A DNA stretch of 52,961 bases from Planctomycetia bacterium (GCA_016795155.1 JAEUIE010000029.1:193212-246172); one strand, 5' to 3'. Counted from the stretch's first letter, positions 33,058-41,732 are shown. Notes: generated by a model not told the origin, from the letters alone. Made by a program: numbers and translations.

Positions 33058-35261
33058 TCTGGTCTGTCCTGGGTATCCGTCATCATGGTCCCGGTTGTGC
33101 CCGAAGCCTGGTGACTGCCCTGGACGAATTGCAGCCTGATCTCATTGTGATGGAAGGGCCGGCTGATGCGGAAGGCATCCTCAGCCAGGCGGCACATACC
33201 GAACTGAAACCACCCGTCGCCATGCTGCTCTATCCACCCGATGAACCTCGTCGGGGCGTCTATTATCCGCTGGCTGAGTTCTCTCCCGAATGGCAAGCCA
33301 TGCAATGGGCACATCGGCATCAAGTCAAAATCCGCCTGATGGATTTGCCCCAGTCGCATCAGCTTGCAGAACAAGAAAAGAAAGAAACTGAAGACGAGGC
33401 ATCACCCGCCTGGCGAACCGATCCTATTGCCGTGCTCGCCCAGGCTGCCGGATTTGCTGACCACGAACTCTGGTGGGAAGAGCAGATTGAACGCAGACAG
33501 AATGCCGTTGGCCTGTTTCAAGGCATTCTCGAAGCGATGTCAGCCGTTCGGGAAGAATATCCTGAGACTTCTGCACGTGATCAACTACGGGAAGCCTGGA
33601 TGAGGCAGACACTCCGGCAGATCAGAAAGCTGTTTCCCGAACGAGCCGCCATCATCTGCGGTGCCTACCATGCACCGGTGCTTACGGAAGCGGCATTGAA
33701 ACAGTTTCCCATGAAAGAAGATGCAGCCCGGCTCAAGGGGTTGCCCAAAACCAAAGTGGTAGCAAGCTGGATTCCCTGGTCGTACTCGCGGCTCAGCTAC
33801 CGCAGTGGCTACGGTGCAGGCATGCATTCGCCCGGCTGGTATGCCACCGTCTGGAAAACGCCAGATGCAACCGCCAAGCATTGGATCACGCAGGCGGCCA
33901 GGCTGATGCGACAAAAAGACCTGGAGGCTTCTGCGGCCAGCACGGTGGAAACGCTGCGTCTGGCTGAAACGCTGGCTGCCATGCGTGAACTTCGTTCGCC
34001 TGGCCTGGTTGAACTGAACGATGCGATTGAGACGGTGCTTTGCCAGGGACATGCCGCTCCGCTGAAGCTGATACGCGAACAGTTGGAAGTGGGCGATGTC
34101 GTTGGCGAGGTGCCTGATGAACTGGCCGATGTGCCTTTGTCACGCGACCTGGAACAGCAGACACGCACCTTGCGACTGAAGCGTTCCAGCGAAAAGAAAA
34201 CGTATGATCTCGATCTTCGCAAGCCGAACGACCAGGCTCGCAGTGCCCTGTTTCATAGGCTCGATCTGCTCCGCATCGAATGGGCCTGCCTACTCGACGG
34301 AATGAACAACATTTCGACGTTTCATGAACCCTGGCAACTGGTCTGGAAACCCGAACTGGCGGTGCAGGTCATTGAAGCCAGCCTGTGGGGCAACACGGTG
34401 GAGCAGGCTGCCTGCATATTTGCTATCGATCAGGCAAGTAAAAGCAGCGACATCAAGTTGCTGTCCCAACTTTTGAACAACGTATTGCTGGCACGTTTGC
34501 CGGAAGCCGTTGATCCCATTCTGCATTTGCTGCAGAACCAGGCTGCCCTGGCTACCGATGTGCAACAACTGATGAAGTCCTTGCCCACGCTCGCCAGCAT
34601 GGCACGCTACAGCGACGTCAGGCAAACCCAGGCTGCTGCTGTCATCCCCATCCTCGAAGGAATGTTTGAACGCATCGTCGTTGGCGTCATCCCTGCCTGC
34701 CACGCTCTGGATGATGAGGCTGCCCAGGTCATGCTGGATGCTTTGGAGAAAGTGGAACCGGCACTACATCTTTTGCAGCGAACCGATCTGCAGGAAGAAT
34801 GGCATGCATTGCTGGGTAAAATGATGCAGAGCGAAATGCACGGCCTGCTGCGAGGCTGGGCGACCAGGCAACTGCTCGACAAAAACAAACTGAGTGAAGA
34901 AGATTTTCACCGCACCGCCAGCCTGTCACTGTCGCGTGCCGTGGAGCCGGTGAAAGTTGCCCACTGGCTGACAGGCCTGTTACGCGGCTCAGCCATGTTA
35001 TTGCTACATCAGGATGAACTCTGGCATATTCTTGATCGTTGGCTGATGGGTTTGAATGATGCAACTTTTCAGGAACAATTGCCGTTACTGCGTCGAGCTT
35101 TTGCCGACTTCACCGGCCCGGAACGCCGCTCGATGGGGGAGAAGGTCAGGCATCTTGGAAGTGAACCAACCGCACCTGCCCCGCAAACATCAGCTCAACA
35201 ACTCGACCTCGAAAGGGCGAGATTGGTGTTGCCGATTTTGAAGAAGATATTGCAAGGGTGA
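33054..35261 (+). CDS. DUF5682 family protein
   Basis: A 735-residue DUF5682 protein. The N-terminus SVLGIRHHGPGCARSLVTALDELQPDLIVMEGPADAE is the family signature and looks like a TraB/PrgY-type hydrolase core with conserved His residues. Residues 130-230 contain DPIAVLAQAAGFADHELWWEE and AAIICGAYHAPVL. The C-terminal half is helical, HEAT-like and ends with a Gln/Glu-rich segment. ATG overlaps the MoxR stop as ATGA. DUF5682 genes usually sit with MoxR, DUF5691, SWIM and VWA genes; here only the MoxR partner is present. No VWA gene follows, because the next 176 bases are REP palindromes. Confidence 0.88.
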   Translation: MIWSVLGIRHHGPGCARSLVTALDELQPDLIVMEGPADAEGILSQAAHTELKPPVAMLLYPPDEPRRGVYYPLAEFSPEWQAMQWAHRHQVKIRLMDLPQSHQLAEQEKKETEDEASPAWRTDPIAVLAQAAGFADHELWWEEQIERRQNAVGLFQGILEAMSAVREEYPETSARDQLREAWMRQTLRQIRKLFPERAAIICGAYHAPVLTEAALKQFPMKEDAARLKGLPKTKVVASWIPWSYSRLSYRSGYGAGMHSPGWYATVWKTPDATAKHWITQAARLMRQKDLEASAASTVETLRLAETLAAMRELRSPGLVELNDAIETVLCQGHAAPLKLIREQLEVGDVVGEVPDELADVPLSRDLEQQTRTLRLKRSSEKKTYDLDLRKPNDQARSALFHRLDLLRIEWACLLDGMNNISTFHEPWQLVWKPELAVQVIEASLWGNTVEQAACIFAIDQASKSSDIKLLSQLLNNVLLARLPEAVDPILHLLQNQAALATDVQQLMKSLPTLASMARYSDVRQTQAAAVIPILEGMFERIVVGVIPACHALDDEAAQVMLDALEKVEPALHLLQRTDLQEEWHALLGKMMQSEMHGLLRGWATRQLLDKNKLSEEDFHRTASLSLSRAVEPVKVAHWLTGLLRGSAMLLLHQDELWHILDRWLMGLNDATFQEQLPLLRRAFADFTGPERRSMGEKVRHLGSEPTAPAPQTSAQQLDLERARLVLPILKKILQG

Positions 35262-35269
35262 GGTTTTTC

Positions 35270-35380
35270 GTGGGTCACGATTGTATCGTGACAGCGTCGA
35301 GCAGAGATGGCGTATTGTCACCGCGAACAGGTTTGGAAGCCTATTCCACACAATCCGTGGGTCACGATTGTATCGTGACA
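35270..35380. repeat. GTGGG palindrome cluster (two direct copies and one inverted)
   Basis: Copies at 35270-35294 and 35357-35380 each begin GTGGG and fold TCACGAT-TGT-ATCGTGA. Between them, 35326-35349 reads as GTGG plus an imperfect ACAGGTT/AACCTGT-like palindrome on the minus strand, giving an inverted pair. The set lies just after the DUF5682 stop. A GTGG head and palindrome are the defining parts of REP elements. The same types recur at 41510-41653. Confidence 0.75.
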
Positions 35381-35437
35381 ACGCCATGCGGTACTTCAGC
35401 GCATAATGTCCAATGAAAAGATGAAATCGTGTTCCAC

Positions 35438-36463
35438 CTACACCAACCCCAGCGTCTCATCAAAATCATACATCCGATTGAAGTTCTGAACTGCGACCCC
35501 CGATGCACCGCGGACCAGGTTGTCTTCGCAGGCTAGCACGACGATGCGATTCTTGACGATGCGAACCGTGATATCCAGGAAGTTCGTATCCACCGTATCC
35601 TTGCTGGCAGGCAGCCGATCTACCACGCGGATGAATGGCGCCTTCGCATAATACTTGCGATACAGTTCGAGCAATTCCGCCTGGGTGTGCGATTTCGTCG
35701 GCGTAGCATAGATTGTCGAAAAAATGCCACGATCCATGGGAATCAAGTGAGGCGTGAAGATCACTTCTACTGGCTCACCTGCCAGGTGGGCGAGCGTCTG
35801 TTCAATCTCCGGCGTATGCCGATGCGTTCCCACGCCGTAGGCTGATACGCTCTCGTTGCATTCTGGGAAATGGAATGTCAGCGAAGGTGACCGGCCACCA
35901 CCGGAAACGCCACTCTTGCTGTCGATGATGATATCCTTCAGATGAATAAGTTTATTCGCGACCAGCGGAGCCAGCCCCAGAATGCCCGTTTGCGGATAGC
36001 ATCCCGGATTGGCAATCAGCCTGGCGCCTTTCAACTGTTCGCCGTACACTTCAGGCAAACCGTACACCGCCTGAGCCAGGTTGCCTGTATCGGTGTGCGG
36101 GTGGCCATACCACTTGGCATACACTTGCGGATCACGCAGACGATAGTCAGCAGAAAGATCGATTACGCGGATACCCGCAGCCACCAGTTGCGGGATGGTT
36201 TCCATGCTCACGCCATGAGGCAAGCAGCCGAAGGCACATTCCACTTTCTGCGATTTCAATTGCTCGATGGCGAAAGGCTGACAACGCAGATCAATGCATT
36301 TAGCAAGGCGTGGATGCAACTCTGCCACCGTGGGCGTAGCGTCTTTATCACCTTGGCGGGATGTCACCGCGACAATCTTCGCGTGCGGATGGCGCAGCAG
36401 CAGGTGAATGCACTCCGCAGCGGTGTACCCGGAACCACCCAGAATCGCGACGTTGATTTTCAT
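35438..36463 (-). CDS. argC: N-acetyl-gamma-glutamyl-phosphate reductase
   Basis: A 341-residue ArgC, third step of arginine synthesis: NADPH-dependent reduction of N-acetylglutamyl-5-phosphate to the semialdehyde. The N-terminal NVAILGGSGYTAAECIHLL is the dinucleotide-binding GxSGYTG-type motif, the catalytic cysteine is in ANPGCYPQTGILG, and the substrate-binding segment SGVSGGGRS and the HRHTPEIEQTL motif are in place. The full length fits ArgC type 1. GGAA upstream of ATG 36463 serves as ribosome binding site; a heptamer repeat array begins 18 bases further upstream. No other arg gene is adjacent. Confidence 0.96.
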   Translation of the reverse strand: MKINVAILGGSGYTAAECIHLLLRHPHAKIVAVTSRQGDKDATPTVAELHPRLAKCIDLRCQPFAIEQLKSQKVECAFGCLPHGVSMETIPQLVAAGIRVIDLSADYRLRDPQVYAKWYGHPHTDTGNLAQAVYGLPEVYGEQLKGARLIANPGCYPQTGILGLAPLVANKLIHLKDIIIDSKSGVSGGGRSPSLTFHFPECNESVSAYGVGTHRHTPEIEQTLAHLAGEPVEVIFTPHLIPMDRGIFSTIYATPTKSHTQAELLELYRKYYAKAPFIRVVDRLPASKDTVDTNFLDITVRIVKNRIVVLACEDNLVRGASGVAVQNFNRMYDFDETLGLV

Positions 36464-36480
36464 GGAAACTTCCGAGAGAA

Positions 36481-36503
36481 GCTATCAGCTTTCAGCTGTC
36501 AGC
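36481..36503 (+). repeat. AGCTNTC heptamer array upstream of argC
   Basis: Three tandem heptamers (GCTATCA, GCTTTCA, GCTGTCA in the register written here). It forms an inverted pair with the array at 36577-36600 across 73 AT-rich bases. Confidence 0.8.
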
Positions 36504-36576
36504 GGAAAGACGATATACACCATAAATAATATGGATACCACATTTACAACAACTGCTTCAACTCAAAGTATTCTTG

Positions 36577-36600
36577 TTGAAAGCTGACAGCTAATAGCTT
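36577..36600 (-). repeat. AGCTNTC heptamer array, inverted
   Basis: On the minus strand it reads AGCTATT-AGCTGTC-AGCTTTC. Its edge is only two bases from the stop codon of the methyltransferase gene (36603-36605). Confidence 0.8.
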
Positions 36601-36602
36601 TT

Positions 36603-37418
36603 TCACGCCACCATGCTCAGTTCATTTGCCATCGCCTTGCGGGCACGAATGACATAGGCCTGCCCGGCGTACGACATCTTCGATTCCCACGAAACAAACC
36701 CGGCATCGCGAAGTCGCTTTTCAATCTCGGTCAGCTTCATGAAATGAAACCGGCCTCGGGCTGCTTCACGCTTGAGCCACGCACCATGCTTCTGCATGTT
36801 CAACACATTTTTGATCGTGCGGAACGGCTTTCCCAGTTTCAAACCACGCCCCATCGATTTCCAGACGATCTTCCAGAAATCGGGGTTCGGCACATTCACC
36901 GAAAAGACCAGTTTGCCACCCGGCTTCAGCACGCGGTGCATTTCGTGATACAGGCGGTTGTACGCTGCATCGGTGAACCGTTTGGTCTGCTCATCAAACG
37001 ATTCTGCATAAGAAATGGCCAGTCCGGAAACAATACCATCGGCACAGGCATCCTGGAATTGCGGCAAACCGTGACTGAAATCGACTGTGCCAAAAACCAT
37101 CTGATCGGGGCGAGGCATGGGCTGCATTCGCTGACGCAGTTTCTCAATGGCTTGGGCGTTGGCAGCGGCACAATCGGTGGAATGGATGCGATGAAGTTGC
37201 CCCTGGCTGGAGTGCCAAAGGCCTGCAGTCAAATGTCCGCCGCCACAACCAAGGTCGAGCCAGGTTTCTCCCGCTGCCGGTTTGCACCAGCTGATGGTAT
37301 CGTTCAGCAGTTCACGGTAGGGCAACGCACGATACTGATCCCAGAACGCCTGGGCGGTTTCATCCCGAAACCAGAGATTCGTGGCATCGGTCTGTTGCTG
37401 CGTGTTCGCTGGATTCAT
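36603..37418 (-). CDS. SAM-dependent class I methyltransferase
   Basis: A 271-residue class I methyltransferase. Motif I is WLDLGCGGGHLTAGL near residues 53-67, with an acidic residue after the second strand (STDCAAAN) and motif post I/IV around ADGIVSGLAISYA. The helix YHEMHRVLKPGGKLVFSVNV is the typical Methyltransf_11 segment. Substrate unknown. The ATG at 37418 overlaps the end of the upstream acyltransferase gene by 59 bases; a TTG 42 bases inside is a shorter alternative. Its stop codon sits two bases from a heptamer repeat array. Confidence 0.88.
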   Translation of the reverse strand: MNPANTQQQTDATNLWFRDETAQAFWDQYRALPYRELLNDTISWCKPAAGETWLDLGCGGGHLTAGLWHSSQGQLHRIHSTDCAAANAQAIEKLRQRMQPMPRPDQMVFGTVDFSHGLPQFQDACADGIVSGLAISYAESFDEQTKRFTDAAYNRLYHEMHRVLKPGGKLVFSVNVPNPDFWKIVWKSMGRGLKLGKPFRTIKNVLNMQKHGAWLKREAARGRFHFMKLTEIEKRLRDAGFVSWESKMSYAGQAYVIRARKAMANELSMVA

Positions 37419-38187
37419 GGCTGGTGCTTCCTTGCGTTGGCCGTGAAAGTGTTATTAATTCGGACTGAATGGCACCGGTCAAAATGGCTTCCATCGTTGC
37501 CAGGGCACGGGCAATGACCGCCCCATCAACAATGCGATGATCGTAAATGAACCGGACGGTGATTCGCCCCTGCTCATCCATCACGCCGTAGTTCAGAAGG
37601 TACGATAACGGCGAAAGCGGATGAACCGAACTGGCGCCCAGGCTGGCATAGACGCTGAGTCCAAACGTGCCCAGCCGCTTGGCCCGCTTGTTACCTGACC
37701 AGTACAGGCTGATCCACCAGGCAAACCGGCGAACCAGTTTAGGCAGCCGGGCAAAACGAATCACCCGTCGGAAGTAGCCAAAGGATTCCACCGGTTCATT
37801 GCGGAAAGTTTTCAGTTCGCGGTCGATGGATTGCAGCCCATGTTTTTCCGGAGCCTGTACCTGGGCGAAGAAGACTGCCGGCTCGCCCTTATACTGTCGC
37901 TCGATGGCAACTGAAGCAACCGAATGGGGATGCTCATACCCGCGTTGCCAGGGATATTCAATCAGCGATTGTCGCAATTCAGGATGCCGCTGTGCGGTCA
38001 GTCCGAATGCTTTCAGAAAGATAGAAGGCCACGATATACCCGCCCGATCACGATGGGTCTGCAGTTCACGCAGTTCCATGACCCGTTCCACCGGCACCGA
38101 TGGAATTTTATTGGCGAAATAAAGCAAATCGCCAATCCACCGCCGTGGCAAACTCAACCGGAAATATCGTGATGTAGCTGGTTTCAT
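37360..38187 (-). CDS. E2-like 2-oxoacid dehydrogenase acyltransferase (catalytic domain only)
   Basis: A 275-residue protein resembling the catalytic domain of lipoyl-dependent E2 acyltransferases. The hallmark HxxxDG is present in YDHRIVDGAVIARAL near residue 220. The N-terminal lipoyl and peripheral-subunit-binding domains of a normal E2 are absent, and no E1/E3 genes are nearby. Residues 135-165 hold an unusual basic, hydrophobic stretch (RFARLPKLVRRFAWWISLYWSG) that may bind membrane. Stand-alone E2-like acyltransferases probably use acyl-CoA donors. It overlaps the methyltransferase gene in another frame by 59 bases. Confidence 0.8.
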   Translation of the reverse strand: MKPATSRYFRLSLPRRWIGDLLYFANKIPSVPVERVMELRELQTHRDRAGISWPSIFLKAFGLTAQRHPELRQSLIEYPWQRGYEHPHSVASVAIERQYKGEPAVFFAQVQAPEKHGLQSIDRELKTFRNEPVESFGYFRRVIRFARLPKLVRRFAWWISLYWSGNKRAKRLGTFGLSVYASLGASSVHPLSPLSYLLNYGVMDEQGRITVRFIYDHRIVDGAVIARALATMEAILTGAIQSELITLSRPTQGSTSHESSEHAATDRCHESLVSG

Positions 38188-38536
38188 GTATCTTCAAACA
38201 ATAATGGGTGCCATCGTTTGACCGTACTCGGCCTAACGATGCATTCGTGCACATCTTGCCCGAAGTCCCATTTTTCTGCAACGGGAGTTTGGCGGTGGAA
38301 GCTGAAGATTGACGCGCAACACAACTGGCAGCCCGCAGCGCTAGCAAGGGGAGATTTGCAATGACATTGCTCTGTTGTCGAGAACAGCTTTTTTCCCCAC
38401 GTGATCCAACCCTGCTGACGCCACGGGCTGCTACGGATGTTGTACTGTCATTCCTGAAAGTCATTTCAGGCGAGATAGAAGCGCGTGCCGTTCTAAATAC
38501 AATTTCATTGTTTCTACCCCTTCCCAGGAGCATCTC
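38188..38536. other. Gene-free 349-bp divergent intergenic region
   Basis: Between the minus-strand acyltransferase and plus-strand ispF. Frames that cross it run into the start of ispF or lack ribosome sites. No strong hairpin or repeat was seen. Confidence 0.5.
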
Positions 38537-39034
38537 GTGCGTGTTGGTTTAGGGCATGATACCCATCGGCTGGTTGTTGATCGTCCACTGATTCTCGCGG
38601 GGCTTCGCATTGATTACGAAAAGGGGCTGGCAGGACACAGCGATGCAGATGTTGTCCTGCATGCCGTCACCGATGCTCTGCTCGGCGCTGCCGGGCTCGG
38701 CGATATTGGCGATGCTTTCCCGGATGACGATCCCCGGTATCTGAACGCTGATTCCATTTTGTTTCTGGAAGCGACCCTAGCCCGGCTCTACGTCAAAGGC
38801 TACAAACTGGTGAATGTGGATGTCATCATTCATGCTCAAGAACCAAAACTGGGGCCACTCAAATCGCTGCTGCGGGAGAATCTCGCCAAGCTGCTCGGCC
38901 TGACGGTGGATCGAGTCAATGTAAAAGCCAAGACCGGGGAAAAAGTGGGGCACATCGGCCGAGGTGAAGCGATTGCCTGCCATGCCATCGTGCTGCTGGA
39001 TGACACCGACCATACCACCAGCGAAACTTTGTAA
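38537..39034 (+). CDS. ispF: 2-C-methyl-D-erythritol 2,4-cyclodiphosphate synthase
   Basis: A 165-residue IspF, which cyclises CDP-methylerythritol 2-phosphate in the MEP isoprenoid pathway. Zinc ligands Asp8 and His10 are in GHDTHRL, and the motif GHSDADVVLHAVTDALLGAAGLGDIG, with the third metal ligand, is exact. The GTG start at 38537 follows AGGAG by seven bases. The protein is the expected length plus a short tail. It starts the plus-strand run of housekeeping genes; the YkgJ-type gene follows ten bases after. Confidence 0.97.
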   Translation: MRVGLGHDTHRLVVDRPLILAGLRIDYEKGLAGHSDADVVLHAVTDALLGAAGLGDIGDAFPDDDPRYLNADSILFLEATLARLYVKGYKLVNVDVIIHAQEPKLGPLKSLLRENLAKLLGLTVDRVNVKAKTGEKVGHIGRGEAIACHAIVLLDDTDHTTSETL

Positions 39035-39043
39035 AACAACACT

Positions 39044-40357
39044 ATGGCATCACCGCGTCCACTCAGAGCTCTGCCCGTCATCCAGAACTGGGATTGTCAT
39101 CAGTGTGGGAACTGCTGCACCGATTATGTCGTCCCTGTTTCAGATGCCGAGAAGAAACGGATCGAAGGACAGGGTTGGGAACAGTTTCCAGAGTATGCCG
39201 GCAAGCCACTCTTCGTCCGCCATTCGCCGTGGTGGAAATTCTGGAAGAAGAAATATCGGCTGCGGACCATCGACGATCATTGCCTGTTTCTCGATGAGAA
39301 AGGTCTGTGCCGGATTCATGGCAAATTTGGCCTGGACGCCAAGCCCTTTGCCTGTCGGCTCTATCCCTTCATTTTGGTGCCTACCGGAGACAGTTGGCGG
39401 GTCAGCATGCGTTATGCGTGCCCGTCAGCAACCGATAATTTGGGCCGGAGTCTGACCCAGCAGAAGCAGGATATTTTCAAATACACCCAGGAAATGGAAC
39501 ACTGGGATGAGCCGGAGATCGAGGCAGCCACCACGGCGACCGGCCGGGCTGTGGAAGAATCACGTCGCAAAAGACTGCCGGTTCTGCAAGGGCGAACCAC
39601 TGTTTCCTGGGATGATCTGGATCATTTTCTGAAAGCGATGCTCGGCATCATCCGCGATGCCAGCGATACGTTCCCCCGCCGTATGTTGCGGTTGCTGGAA
39701 CTGGTGCGACTGTGTCAACAGGCCAAGTTCGACAAGCTCACCGGCAAGCGGCTCAAGGAATTTCTGGAATTGGTGGGCGCGGGCGTGAGTGCCGAGGTGC
39801 CTCGCGATTTGTCGAAACTCCCAGCTCCGAATTGGGTAGGCCGCACGCTGTTCCGCACCTCGCTCGCGGTCTTCCTTCGCAAGGATTCAGGGCTGCGGCG
39901 TGGCGTGGCTGCACGAAGCAGGTTTGCACTCGTTGCCGCTATGATGCGGATGGTATCTGGCAAAGGGCCGTTGCCGCAGTTGCAGAAGGGGCTGCCTGAA
40001 ATACAGTTGCAGGATTTCGAACAGCCGTTGGGCGAACTCGAAAAAGAATCTCTGGAAAAGCTGGAACGTTATTACTCGGTGAAAATCGAATCGTGCCAGT
40101 TCTTCGGCCCAACGTGTTATGACATGTCGCTGTGGGAAGGGTTGCCGTTTCTGGCATTGACGTTGCCCTGCATCATGTGGTTGGCACGGGGCTACCGAAT
40201 CCTGGGCCAACCTGCCGCCATCAGCAAAGCCATCACGGTTATTGATGAGAACTATGGCTACAACCCGCTCCTGGGACATTTCCGCCAGCGGTTTTCCAAC
40301 CGCATTCTGTTCGGCCAGAAGGAACTGGATCGCCTGATTGCGTGGTATGGAAAATAA
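39044..40357 (+). CDS. YkgJ-type cysteine-cluster protein
   Basis: A 437-residue protein with an N-terminal YkgJ/CxxCxxCC zinc or iron-sulfur cluster domain: Cys18, Cys21, Cys24 and Cys25, followed by CLFLDEKGLCRIHGKFGLDAKPFACRLYPF with further Cys ligands and CPS. The C-terminal half (from about residue 170) is helical, with SCQFFGPTCYDMSLWEGL near residue 345. Roles of YkgJ proteins are unknown. It starts ten bases after ispF. Its TAA stop runs directly into a heptamer repeat array. Confidence 0.85.
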   Translation: MASPRPLRALPVIQNWDCHQCGNCCTDYVVPVSDAEKKRIEGQGWEQFPEYAGKPLFVRHSPWWKFWKKKYRLRTIDDHCLFLDEKGLCRIHGKFGLDAKPFACRLYPFILVPTGDSWRVSMRYACPSATDNLGRSLTQQKQDIFKYTQEMEHWDEPEIEAATTATGRAVEESRRKRLPVLQGRTTVSWDDLDHFLKAMLGIIRDASDTFPRRMLRLLELVRLCQQAKFDKLTGKRLKEFLELVGAGVSAEVPRDLSKLPAPNWVGRTLFRTSLAVFLRKDSGLRRGVAARSRFALVAAMMRMVSGKGPLPQLQKGLPEIQLQDFEQPLGELEKESLEKLERYYSVKIESCQFFGPTCYDMSLWEGLPFLALTLPCIMWLARGYRILGQPAAISKAITVIDENYGYNPLLGHFRQRFSNRILFGQKELDRLIAWYGK

Positions 40358-40430
40358 GCTATTAGCTGTCAGCTATCAGCTATCAGCTTTCAACTGACCC
40401 CTCACCCCTGTCCCTCAACCCTCACCCCTC
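40357..40430 (+). repeat. AGCTNTC heptamer array plus CTCACCCC repeats
   Basis: Five heptamer-like units (40357-40395) begin inside the TAA of the YkgJ gene and are followed by C-rich repeats of the ACCCCTC/CTCACCC type (40398-40430) that end two bases before the nnrE ATG. There is no Shine-Dalgarno sequence left between repeat and start. Confidence 0.85.
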
Positions 40431-40432
40431 AA

Positions 40433-41089
40433 ATGCTTACTCGCCAACAAGTCCGTGAACTCGATCAGCGTGCTATCACAGAGTTTGGCATACCTGGCAT
40501 CGTATTGATGGAAAACGCTGGCCGAGGTGTGGTTGATGTGATGCTCCAACTGAACATTGCTGGGCCGGTGCATATTGTCTGTGGCAAAGGCAACAATGGT
40601 GGCGATGGATTCGTCATCGCCCGGCATCTCGATGTGCATGGTATCGAATCGATTATTCACCGCTGCTGTGCCGTTGAGGAATTGACCGGTGATGCAGCGA
40701 TCAATTACCGCATTGTCGAGAAATCAGGCTTCAACATAGTGCCGTTTACCGACACCGGTGCTTTGGCTGGACAGTTTTCATCGGCGAGTTGGATTGTCGA
40801 CGCTCTACTGGGCACGGGGTTGACAGGTGAAGTACGGGAGCCCTTCCGCAGCATCATTTACACCATGAACGAGAGTGGCAAACCGATCCTGGCGGTTGAT
40901 CTGCCTTCGGGCCTGGATGCAGATACGGGTGGGCCGCTGGGTATCGCGGTGAAAGCACAGCACACTGTTACTTTTGTGGCAACGAAGAAGGGTTTTCAGA
41001 ACCCGCGATCAACTCAATACGCTGGCGAGGTACATGTGGCACATATTGGTGTGCCGCAAGTCTTGCTCAAACAGTATGGCCTCAACTGA
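40433..41089 (+). CDS. nnrE: NAD(P)H-hydrate epimerase
   Basis: A 218-residue YjeF-N domain protein. RELDQRAITEFGIPGIVLMENAG, GKGNNGGDGFVIARHL and VDALLGTGLTGEV are the conserved binding-site motifs of NAD(P)HX epimerase, which converts the R form of damaged, hydrated NAD(P)H to the S form. The dehydratase half (NnrD) is absent, so the epimerase is a single-domain protein. The stop is 23 bases from acpS. The start ATG abuts the repeat array. Confidence 0.93.
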   Translation: MLTRQQVRELDQRAITEFGIPGIVLMENAGRGVVDVMLQLNIAGPVHIVCGKGNNGGDGFVIARHLDVHGIESIIHRCCAVEELTGDAAINYRIVEKSGFNIVPFTDTGALAGQFSSASWIVDALLGTGLTGEVREPFRSIIYTMNESGKPILAVDLPSGLDADTGGPLGIAVKAQHTVTFVATKKGFQNPRSTQYAGEVHVAHIGVPQVLLKQYGLN

Positions 41090-41112
41090 ACCCGCTTTGT
41101 TACAATCACTCC

Positions 41113-41499
41113 ATGAACATCTTCGGCCTGGGTACTGATATCATTGAATGTTCCCGCATCGGCAAAGTTATTGCCCGGCATGGCGATCATTTCCTGCAGC
41201 GCATCTTCACTCAACATGAAATCGACTACTGCCACGGCAAGGCACGGGCGACGGAGCACTTTGCCGGCCGGTGGGCTGCCAAGGAAGCTATCTTTAAATC
41301 GCTCGGCACCGGCTGGCGAGGCGACCTGCAATGGACCGACTTCGAAATCCGCCGCGATGACCTAGGTAAACCAGTTGTTCATGTAGCAGGCACCAGTAAA
41401 GATTTTCTGATGGAACACAGGATCAGTAACATTCTGATCAGCCTGTCGCATTGTCGGGAGTATGCGACCGCGACCGCGATCGCGTTAACTGCGGAATGA
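41113..41499 (+). CDS. acpS: Holo-[acyl-carrier-protein] synthase
   Basis: A 128-residue AcpS that transfers 4'-phosphopantetheine from CoA to the serine of acyl carrier protein. The Mg-binding GLGTDIIECSRI and RWAAKEAIFKSLGTG motifs are intact. Length is normal. The gene ends shortly before two inverted pairs of GTGGG palindromes. Confidence 0.96.
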   Translation: MNIFGLGTDIIECSRIGKVIARHGDHFLQRIFTQHEIDYCHGKARATEHFAGRWAAKEAIFKSLGTGWRGDLQWTDFEIRRDDLGKPVVHVAGTSKDFLMEHRISNILISLSHCREYATATAIALTAE

Positions 41500-41509
41500 T
41501 CTCATTTCT

Positions 41510-41653
41510 ATGGGTCACGATTGTATCGTGACAGAGCCGAGCGGTTGCTTTGCTTACTGTTACGAAAGACACGTTACAAACGTGTCCCACGAATTTGTGG
41601 GTCAAGATTCCAATCTTGACAGGGCAGCGGACAGGTATGGAAACCTGTCCCAC
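41510..41653. repeat. Two tandem inverted pairs of GTGGG palindromes
   Basis: Pair 1: 41510-41534 (plus; same TCACGAT-TGT-ATCGTGA hairpin as 35270, but head A/TGGG) and 41568-41590 (minus; GTGGG then GACACGTT hairpin). Pair 2: 41597-41621 (plus; GTGGG then TCAAGATT-CC-AATCTTGA) and 41631-41653 (minus; GTGGG then ACAGGTT hairpin). Four hairpins in one 144-base gap, between acpS and the TIGR03067-like gene. Confidence 0.75.
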
Positions 41654-41732
41654 ATGACAGCTTCCTGTTGACTATCATTCACCTCTCCGTTACATGTGGA
41701 GCTATCACACGCTGCACGTTATGGAGAACGGT

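Noticed and set aside
36744-37517. A 257-codon plus-strand frame across the methyltransferase and acyltransferase
   Set aside because: It is antisense to two recognised genes and has no domain of its own.
38361-38552. A 63-codon plus-strand frame overlapping the ispF start
   Set aside because: No ribosome site and it collides with the well-supported GTG start of ispF.
5051-41653. Palindrome clusters as a CRISPR array
   Set aside because: Spacing and orientation are irregular, copies are inverted, stems differ, and there are no equal-length unique spacers or cas genes.
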